Positions 43,296 to 48,846 of a stretch of DNA of 48,846 bases are shown here, piece by piece. Position 1 is the first letter of the stretch. Each line of letters begins with the position of its first letter. The notes under the pieces were generated by a model that saw only the letters and a program-made list of their open reading frames with translations, ran no database searches and was not told the origin of the DNA. Origin of the DNA: Chloroflexi bacterium UBA6077. GTDB taxonomy: Bacteria > Chloroflexota > UBA6077. Made by a program: the position numbers and the translations under genes. Location of the stretch: the NCBI GenBank assembly GCA_002436065.1, contig DIXP01000034.1, positions 1 to 48,846 of the forward strand, in the 5' to 3' direction.

Positions 43296-44750
43296 CTACG
43301 CCCTGCCGCGAAGGCAGCCATTGGCCGCGACCCGCCCGTCCCGCAGCAGCACCACCCTGTCCGCGTAGCGGTGGACCAGCTTGTAGTCGTGGGTTATCAG
43401 CAGGAGGGCGTCCCCTTCTCGCGTTGACTCCCGCAGCCGGCCCATCATGCCCGCCAGGTGCGCCCAGTCCTGCCCCATGGTGGGCTCGTCCAGGATCAAC
43501 AGCCTCGGCCGGAGGGCCACCATGCTGGCCACCACCGTCCGCTGCTGCTGGCCAACGCTCAACCGGTGGACGGGTCGCGTCACCAGCGACAGGAGGTCGC
43601 AGCAGGAGAGCGCGTCCCGCACCGAGCCGTCGTCCGGCAAACCCAGGTTGGATGGCCCAAAGGAGACCTCCTCCTCCACCGTCTCGGCGAACAGCTGCGT
43701 CATCGGGTTCTGGAGCACGAGCCCCACCCCGCCCTCGGCCGGCCTGGGCTTGCGACCGTTCACCAGCACCTCGCCCCTCTTCGGTGCCAGCAGCCCTGCC
43801 ATCAACCGGGCGACGGTGGTTTTCCCGGCCCCATTGTCCCCCACCAGGGCCACCACCTCGCCCGGGTGGACGGCCAGATCCACCCCCCTCAACACCGAGC
43901 GCTTGTCGTAGCCGGCCTCTACTCCCTTCAGCTCGGCCAACGGTGGGACTCCACCTTTCCGGGCGGGCTCTCCGATGAGGCTCTCCCAGGGCTGCTCAGG
44001 CTCATCGGTGGGTCGGCGGATACCCAGCCGCCTGACCAACTCCCGCTGAGCGAAGATGTCCCGGGGCGAGCCATCCGCCACAAGCCGGCCGCCCTCCAAC
44101 AGCAGCATGCGGTCGGCTATCCTGCCTACCGAACCGGTCCGATGCTCGCCCAGCACGACCGCCATCCCCTCCTTCCGGCAGAGGTGGGTGAGGGTGTCCA
44201 ACACCGTCCTGGCACCCGGCACGTCCAGGTGGGCGGTGGGCTCGTCGAGCACCAGCAACGACGGGCGAAGCGCCAGCACCGAGGCAATGGCCACGCACTG
44301 CTTCTCCCCTCCGGAGAGGGTGTCCAGCCTCCGGTCCTCCAGGTGGGCCACGCCGGCGGCCTCAAGCGCCCACCGCGCCCTCCCATCCATCGACCCGAGG
44401 GGCAGCCCGAGGTTGAGCGGCCCAAAGAGAACCTCGTCCCTGACGGTCAGATTGAAGAACTGGGCCTCGGGGTTCTGAAAGACCAACCCCACCCTCTGGG
44501 CAAGCGTCGCGACCGGGTGCCGGCGGGTATCCAGCCCCAGGACGCATACCCGTCCGGCCGTGCGGGCAGGGAAGCTGTGGGGGATCAACCCATTGAGGCA
44601 GCGGAACAGTGTGCTCTTTCCGGAGCCGGAGGGGCCCGTCAGCAGGAGGAATTCTCCAGCCTCGGCCTCCAGGGTTACCCCCTTCAGCGCCTCGACGTCG
44701 CCAAAGCCCACGGAGAGGTCGGCCACCTCCAGGGTCGGAGCCCTACCCAC
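43296..44750 (-). CDS. Double ABC ATPase of an ECF transporter (EcfA-EcfA' fusion)
   Basis: A 484-residue protein with two complete ATPase domains. Domain 1: Walker A GPSGSGKST at about 39-47, signature LSGGEKQ, Walker B LLVLDEPTAHLD. Domain 2: Walker A GDNGAGKTT, signature LSVGQQQR (slightly divergent), Walker B LLILDEPTMGQD. Cobalt/ECF-type ABC transporters normally use two separate or fused ATPases, so the fusion supplies both. It overlaps the NTPase gene upstream by 8 bases (start at 44750) and comes before the S component. Confidence 0.92.
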   Translation of the reverse strand: MGRAPTLEVADLSVGFGDVEALKGVTLEAEAGEFLLLTGPSGSGKSTLFRCLNGLIPHSFPARTAGRVCVLGLDTRRHPVATLAQRVGLVFQNPEAQFFNLTVRDEVLFGPLNLGLPLGSMDGRARWALEAAGVAHLEDRRLDTLSGGEKQCVAIASVLALRPSLLVLDEPTAHLDVPGARTVLDTLTHLCRKEGMAVVLGEHRTGSVGRIADRMLLLEGGRLVADGSPRDIFAQRELVRRLGIRRPTDEPEQPWESLIGEPARKGGVPPLAELKGVEAGYDKRSVLRGVDLAVHPGEVVALVGDNGAGKTTVARLMAGLLAPKRGEVLVNGRKPRPAEGGVGLVLQNPMTQLFAETVEEEVSFGPSNLGLPDDGSVRDALSCCDLLSLVTRPVHRLSVGQQQRTVVASMVALRPRLLILDEPTMGQDWAHLAGMMGRLRESTREGDALLLITHDYKLVHRYADRVVLLRDGRVAANGCLRGRA

Positions 44751-45549
44751 GGATGTACTCCTCGAACCAGGCCGGAAGCTCGCTGTCGGAGTCGGCGGGT
44801 AGGTAGTGCACCCCTTCTATGAGTCGCAGGTCGAAGGGGATCCCGAGCCTGGCGCCGAAGGAGTCCAGCAGGCTTGGGCGCACCACCACTACGGCCAACC
44901 GGTAGTCCCCTCGGCGCAGCATGTCGAAAGCGGCCACGAAGCCCCTCCCCTGCTCGATCTCCAGCGGCCCCAACTCGTCCACGATCAGCAGGTCGCATGG
45001 GGATGCGGAAGCTATGGTGCCGTTGGCCCAGGCGAGGACATCCTCGTCAAACAGGTATCCCAACGCTCCGACACACCACCCCTGCAGAGCCCCCCCCTGA
45101 GCCCCCTCCCCTGTCATCCTGAGATCCTCCGCTGTCATCCTGAGCGTGGAGCGAAGGATCTCCTGTTCCTCCAGTATCAGCGCATCCATTCTCGCGGGAG
45201 CGATCGGCAAGGGCTCCCCTGCTCCACGTACACCCCTCTCCCCCCACTCAGCGTGGCGACACCCATCACGATCGCTCTCTCGGAGCGCCAGGGACTGCGG
45301 ATCAGGACTGTGGCGTGGAGCGGCCAGAAGGCGCGATTCCCCCGACCGAAGGTCTGTCGCGTCTATCCCGACCTTAACCCCGTCCCGAAACCGTGCCGGA
45401 CACACCACCCCCGCCACCCGCCACCCCCGAGGGGCAGCTGCGGCGGCAAGGCGGCAGCAAGTCGTCGTCTTGCCCGCCCTGGTATTGCCGGTGAGTACGA
45501 GGACGTGCCGCCCATGCCTGAGTCCCGGCAGAGCACGCTCCTCCCCCAT
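44743..45549 (-). CDS. P-loop NTPase (THEP1/DUF2478-like) with in-frame repeat insertion
   Basis: About 268 residues from an ATG behind AGGGGAGATCAG. It has a Walker A (GNTRAGKTTT), the GVVCPARFRDGVKVGIDATD region and a Walker-B-like LLIVDELGPLEIE, matching THEP1/DUF2478 nucleoside-triphosphatases. Between the GESRLLAAPR segment and YLFDEDVLAWANG, relatives have only a short loop; here about 80 residues are inserted, and the middle of the insert (EILRSTLRMTAEDLRMTGE) is the translation of the dispersed GTCATCCTGAGCG repeat (45112-45185). It is the first gene after a Moco riboswitch and overlaps the ATPase gene, so it belongs to the ECF operon. Substrate unknown. Confidence 0.8.
   Translation of the reverse strand: MGEERALPGLRHGRHVLVLTGNTRAGKTTTCCRLAAAAAPRGWRVAGVVCPARFRDGVKVGIDATDLRSGESRLLAAPRHSPDPQSLALRESDRDGCRHAEWGERGVRGAGEPLPIAPARMDALILEEQEILRSTLRMTAEDLRMTGEGAQGGALQGWCVGALGYLFDEDVLAWANGTIASASPCDLLIVDELGPLEIEQGRGFVAAFDMLRRGDYRLAVVVVRPSLLDSFGARLGIPFDLRLIEGVHYLPADSDSELPAWFEEYIRG
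45112..45180 (+). repeat. GTCATCCTGAGCG repeat, copy D, inside the NTPase gene
   Basis: CTGTCATCCTGAGATCC then CGCTGTCATCCTGAGCGTGG, AGCGAAGGATCTCCTGTTCC. Contains one partial and one complete unit and keeps the coding frame open on the minus strand. Confidence 0.85.
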
Positions 45550-45705
45550 CTGATCTCCCCTGATAGTCACAGCCGATCTACCACAGACATGATTGATACA
45601 CAATGGTCTCTGCGTGGCAGGGATGGGAGGTTACCGCGGCGAGGGTGGACAGCAGCCAGCCTCGACCTGAGGCACCGGCAAGGCCGGACCTGAGGAAGGC
45701 AGCAG

Positions 45706-45846
45706 CATCTCCTTTCCAAGCACGCGGAGGCAAGGTCGTTTCCTCCCCTACCCGAGACCGCGACCCTCTGGCCACAGCCCGCCGTTTCGGCGAACGGCCT
45801 CCGGCGCCCATAGGCTGGCGCCCTTAGGGCGGAAGGCTCGGAGATG
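45706..45846 (-). ncRNA. Molybdenum cofactor (Moco) riboswitch
   Basis: A 141-nt leader on the minus strand. P1: CATCTCC (45846-45840) pairs with GGAGATG (45712-45706). A 7-bp helix GGTAGGG/CCTTGCC (with wobble pairs) closes the loop GAGGAAACGA, which fits the GAAGAAATGA loop of the E. coli moaA leader. This is followed by GCCTCC, a 3' P2 strand and TTGGAAAGGAG, as in E. coli (GCCTCC...CTGGAAAGGTG). Further hairpins (GCCC-TAA-GGGC; GGCGCC-AGCCTATG-GGCGCC; GCCGTT-CGCCGA-AACGGC) occupy the middle. Some 157 bases remain to the NTPase start, with a CCGGC-CTT-GCCGG hairpin that may be the expression platform. Confidence 0.85.
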
Positions 45847-45867
45847 AAGCTATTGTATTATGCAAGC

Positions 45868-45896
45868 ATTGTCGGAGGTGAGTTGGACAAAGTCAA
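45868..45896 (-). promoter_or_regulatory. Promoter of the riboswitch-ECF operon
   Basis: On the minus strand TTGACT (45896-45891), 17-base spacer, GACAAT (45873-45868). Transcription would start about 15-20 bases before the P1 helix of the Moco riboswitch. Confidence 0.6.
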
Positions 45897-45920
45897 GGTA
45901 TAGAGCGAGGATGAGCCGGA

Positions 45921-47510
45921 CTAGCGCAGAACGATGCCCGCCAGGATCAGCAACACCGGCACGACCAGCGACCAGAGCATGGGGTGGCTGCGGATCGTCT
46001 CCGACTCCGTTTTGAGCTGTTTGAGGGCGACGTGCGAACTCATGTCCCTGAAGAACCATCCCTCCGCAGCCGAAGGCGCCCCAATCAGGGTCTTCACCTT
46101 CCGCCAACCGAAGAAGATGTTCCCGATGAATCCCCAGCCGGAGTTGTAGTCCAGGAAGGTTAGGCCCGTGGGGTCCTGGAACATCATGTCCTCGCCAACG
46201 ACGTTGCCGGCGTCCCCCCGGCCGATCACCTTCCCCCTCAGAGCGACCGGCTTGCCTCGCACGGGGGAGGCGTAGAGGTTCCGCATCTCGTCCAGCACCG
46301 TCGTCTCCGCGGCCTTGCCCGTGGGGAAGCGATACAGCAGCCTGGCGAGCATGGCGATGCCCAGGCAGAGGGGGAGCAGCCCTATGGAGTCGGTGGTGAT
46401 CGCGAGGCCGAGGCCCAGCAGCGTGCCGAGCACGGGGGCAAAGTAGAAGCCGACGCCGGCGGCGAAGCCCCCGTAGAGCCGGCCCGAGTCCACCTTCACC
46501 CGCGCGAGGGCCCCCTCGAAATCGAAGGGGAAGGGCTGGCCGAGCTCCGCGGCCACCTCGGCGAGGCGGCCCAGCCGCTTGCCGGTGAGGGGGTGCGTGG
46601 AGTTGATCTCGATCACGAAGGCCCAGGGGCTGAGCCTGTCGAAGGCCAGTATCTCCCCGATGATCTGTGGGTCCTGGGTGGCCACAGTGGAGGCGGCTCC
46701 AAGGTAGCGGGCGTTCTTCACATCCACGATGCCGAGGTGGCGAGTGCTCTTCAGCAGGTGCTTGGAGGCGTCGGTGTCGTCGGCCGCGACGATGCCGTAG
46801 GCGACCTTGATCAGCCCCTTCGCCAGGGCGCCGGCGCTGGCCACCCGGGCGGAGAACTCGTCGGCCAGGTACTCGCGAGTCCGGCTGAGATACAACAGCA
46901 GGTAGGTTCCGGCGAGGTAGAGAATGTAGGCGCTGAAGGCGATTGCCTTTGCCCTGTCGGCGTTCTTGCCCCGGGCGCGGCTGAGATAGGCGTAGATCTC
47001 GTACAGGATCTGCAGGAGGGTGCTGGCGATCATCATGACGACGAAGTCGCGGTTCACGATGTGCCCCATCTCGTGCGCCACGACCGCCGCGACCTCGTCG
47101 CCGTCGAGATAGTGGAACAGCCCTTCGGTCAGAACCACCCGGGAGTTGAAGCGGGCCGAGCCGTAGGTGAAGGCCGTGGGGTTCTTGTCGGGGATGATCC
47201 CGACCTTCGGGAACTTGAAGCGGTGCTCCTCGCAGACCTTGGCGATCAGCCTGTGGATGCCCGGGTGCTCCGAGCGCAGCTCATCCTCGGTCAGGAAGCG
47301 GACGCTGTAGACGGCCCGATTGATGAGGTCGGTGAACCAGGGGCCGACCCGCCACAGGATCAGGTTGACGATCACGGTGAAGGGGATCGCGATCGTGAGG
47401 TCGAAGGCGCCGACGAACAGCAGCGCCGCCGTGACGGTGAACAGAACGAAGGATGCCAGCACCGACAGCGTGATCAGCGACGCCGCATACAGCCTACCCA
47501 CGGCTTCCAT
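45921..47510 (-). CDS. M48 family zinc metalloprotease (HtpX-like)
   Basis: A 529-residue membrane protease. Two hydrophobic segments at the N terminus precede the catalytic motif HEMGH at residues 146-150; the third zinc ligand Glu lies in REYLADEFSARVA at about 218. More membrane segments occur in the middle (FYFAPVLGTLLGLGLAI; LLPLCLGIAMLARLLY) and the end (LWSLVVPVLLILAGIVL). The C-terminal domain beyond the peptidase (PVALRGKVIGRGDAGNVVGED) is OB-like. It probably degrades damaged membrane proteins. Stand-alone. Longer than classic HtpX (about 290). Confidence 0.9.
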   Translation of the reverse strand: MEAVGRLYAASLITLSVLASFVLFTVTAALLFVGAFDLTIAIPFTVIVNLILWRVGPWFTDLINRAVYSVRFLTEDELRSEHPGIHRLIAKVCEEHRFKFPKVGIIPDKNPTAFTYGSARFNSRVVLTEGLFHYLDGDEVAAVVAHEMGHIVNRDFVVMMIASTLLQILYEIYAYLSRARGKNADRAKAIAFSAYILYLAGTYLLLYLSRTREYLADEFSARVASAGALAKGLIKVAYGIVAADDTDASKHLLKSTRHLGIVDVKNARYLGAASTVATQDPQIIGEILAFDRLSPWAFVIEINSTHPLTGKRLGRLAEVAAELGQPFPFDFEGALARVKVDSGRLYGGFAAGVGFYFAPVLGTLLGLGLAITTDSIGLLPLCLGIAMLARLLYRFPTGKAAETTVLDEMRNLYASPVRGKPVALRGKVIGRGDAGNVVGEDMMFQDPTGLTFLDYNSGWGFIGNIFFGWRKVKTLIGAPSAAEGWFFRDMSSHVALKQLKTESETIRSHPMLWSLVVPVLLILAGIVLR

Positions 47511-47627
47511 CCTCCAGGTAGAGATTCTCGTCGCCGCGGAAAACGCTGTGGTTCGCCTCCGGCGGCCGGGCAGGATTCTACACCACAGTCTGGGAGGAAG
47601 CCACGGGGCTGGGTTGCCGGGGCGGGG

Positions 47628-48422
47628 CTAGAGCCGCAGGAAGCGTTCGGCCTCCTCTATCTGCCTCAGGAAGGGCTCGGGATCGATACAGATGTCTCCG
47701 AAGAAGGGGTGCTCGAAGACGAAGATCACCAGGAGGGTGAGGTTGATCATTACGGCCATCATGGCTGTGAGCGCTATCTGAGCCCTGATGTTGCGCAGGC
47801 CGAAGAAGAGGGTGGAGCCAACCGAGCTGACCGCCCCGATCACCAGGACGAACCAGAGGGCGGCGGGAACCGGCGCCTTGTCGCGGAGCAGCCTGAGCCT
47901 CCGCTGCTCCCTCAGCTCGCTGAGTCTGGTGAGACCCTCGGAGAAGATCGCCTCCTCCCTGGGGTTGGCCGGCTCGTAGCTTTGATAGAGAAGCCAGAGC
48001 GAGTCGAAGGCGTCTCGGGACTTGACGCCAGGACCCCCCAGCGCCGTCTCATTCCAGTCGGCTACGACGGCCGCGGAGTAGTCGCGGATCTGCAGCTGCA
48101 TCTTCCGGTCGAAGGATTCAGGGAAACCCTCGACGTTGCGAAGCAGGTCGCCGATCTTGTTGGACTCGCCTTCGACGATGTCGCGCACCTCACGGTACTC
48201 CTCCCAGACGACCAGGACGACAAAGGCGAGAAGGACGGCATAGAACACGCATAGGCCGCCGACGACGAGGTCTTTGTACTCGTTGTTCATCTCCAGGACG
48301 GACAGGTGTACCTGCCGGCGCACGAAGAGCACGCTGCCCGCGACCAGGATCAGGGTGGTGGAGATCACAAGCAGGACGAGGAGCGGCGTCGGCGCCGAAA
48401 GAAGCATCATCGCCAGATTCAT
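47628..48422 (-). CDS. DUF4239 (bestrophin-like) membrane protein
   Basis: About 264 residues. ATG at 48422 behind GGAGGCTGCCCC, preferred over a longer frame without a ribosome site. Two N-terminal helices (PLLVLLVISTTLILVAGSVL; DLVVGGLCVFYAVLLAFVVLV) with the conserved GxxxxxYAVLLAFxxxxxW motif, a soluble helical domain, and two C-terminal helices (VPAALWFVLVIGAVSSVGST; IALTAMMAVMINLTLLVIF). This matches DUF4239 proteins, which resemble bestrophins by topology. Function unknown. It sits upstream of the M48 protease on the same strand. Confidence 0.88.
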   Translation of the reverse strand: MNLAMMLLSAPTPLLVLLVISTTLILVAGSVLFVRRQVHLSVLEMNNEYKDLVVGGLCVFYAVLLAFVVLVVWEEYREVRDIVEGESNKIGDLLRNVEGFPESFDRKMQLQIRDYSAAVVADWNETALGGPGVKSRDAFDSLWLLYQSYEPANPREEAIFSEGLTRLSELREQRRLRLLRDKAPVPAALWFVLVIGAVSSVGSTLFFGLRNIRAQIALTAMMAVMINLTLLVIFVFEHPFFGDICIDPEPFLRQIEEAERFLRL

Positions 48423-48846
48423 GGGGCAGCCTCCAGCTACGGGTGTCCGAGGATGGTATCCCCGAGGGGGGAGCCCCGTCAATGATCCTGTTGGGGGATC
48501 CTGGCCGTTCCCGAAAGGGATCATGACCTCCAGAGCCCTGGTGATACGCTGGGTGATGCGCTGGCGTGACACCATACAATGCAGGTCAGGAACAACGAGG
48601 CTGTTGTGGCGGGAGGGTACGATGCTGAACAGGATAATTCGACCCCCACGCCAGCTCCCGCCGCGGTTCCCCCTTCGGTCACGGCCTCCTAGGGGAAGGC
48701 CCTATTCTACGTCGCGGGGTCGAAAATAGCGGTGGACCCGGGCCTGAACGTGACCACGCCAGGACCGATCAAAGAGCTCCACGCGACGCTGCTGGGGATC
48801 CAGGACTCGGGACAGGAGGAGTGTTACTGCTCAGCGATTATGACCG
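48423..48846. other. Terminal region, possible partial frame
   Basis: No confident gene. From about 48693 to the window end a plus-strand frame stays open (ALFYVAGSKIAVDPGLNV, then GPIKELHATLLGIQDSG), which may be the start of a gene that continues beyond the window; start and family are unclear. Confidence 0.35.

Noticed and set aside
45706..45846. Cobalamin riboswitch ahead of the ECF operon
   Set aside because: No B12-box or conserved cobalamin core; the P1 helix, GARGAAAYGA loop and GGAAAGG block fit the Moco motif instead.

Overview
The window is GC-rich, gene-dense bacterial chromosome. Gene order and family content (pyrG-transaldolase-glpX-rho, tmk-darA, R3H/Ycf45-type ATPase, DUF4388, DUF554, abundant dispersed short repeats) suggest a Chloroflexota-like organism. 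That placement is an inference from gene content; there is no rRNA in the window.

Layout. 0-4.2 kb: a radical SAM protein with a helix-hairpin-helix tail, a TauE/SafE exporter and an AlbA/HATPase regulator. 4.2-12.4 kb: a minus-strand defence-like island holding a UDG-like protein, a 5'-truncated Mrr nuclease, a PD-(D/E)XK nuclease, a zinc-ribbon DUF2321 protein, a decayed SNF2 helicase and an AbiJ-NTD4 protein, followed by a membrane-anchored unknown, a tRNA-Met remnant without a D-arm and a truncated DUF433 antitoxin. 12.8-15.3 kb: a secreted protein and a lipoprotein, translationally coupled. 15.3-18.8 kb: an IS5-type transposase relic, a rubrerythrin-like protein, then moaD-moaE-nudix-moaA. 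18.8-22.1 kb: repeats, two small unknown genes, and a redox-type regulator divergent from a peroxiredoxin whose catalytic cysteine codon is UGA. 22.1-33.4 kb: a housekeeping block on the minus strand. 33.8-41.7 kb: DUF4388 protein, GH38 mannosidase, EamA transporter, msrP-msrQ and small unknowns. 41.7-45.9 kb: an ECF transporter operon (P-loop NTPase, double ABC ATPase, S component, EcfT). 45.9-48.8 kb: M48 protease and DUF4239 membrane protein.

Two results stand out. First, the ECF operon is preceded by a sigma70-like promoter and a 141-nt leader that matches the molybdenum-cofactor (Moco) riboswitch: a closing P1 helix, a conserved purine-rich hairpin loop, and the GCCUCC and GGAAAGG blocks. 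This predicts a molybdenum, tungsten or pterin-related importer, in a window that also carries moaA, moaD, moaE and the molybdoenzyme MsrP. Second, the peroxiredoxin at 21573-22046 is best read as a selenoprotein: its only in-frame stop is UGA exactly at the peroxidatic position, with a hairpin just downstream.

Several dispersed repeat families (GTCATCCTGAGCG type, GCTGATNGCTGA type, and a 45-bp GGGCGCTGGCGCC type) lie at gene ends. One copy of the first is embedded in frame in the NTPase gene of the ECF operon.
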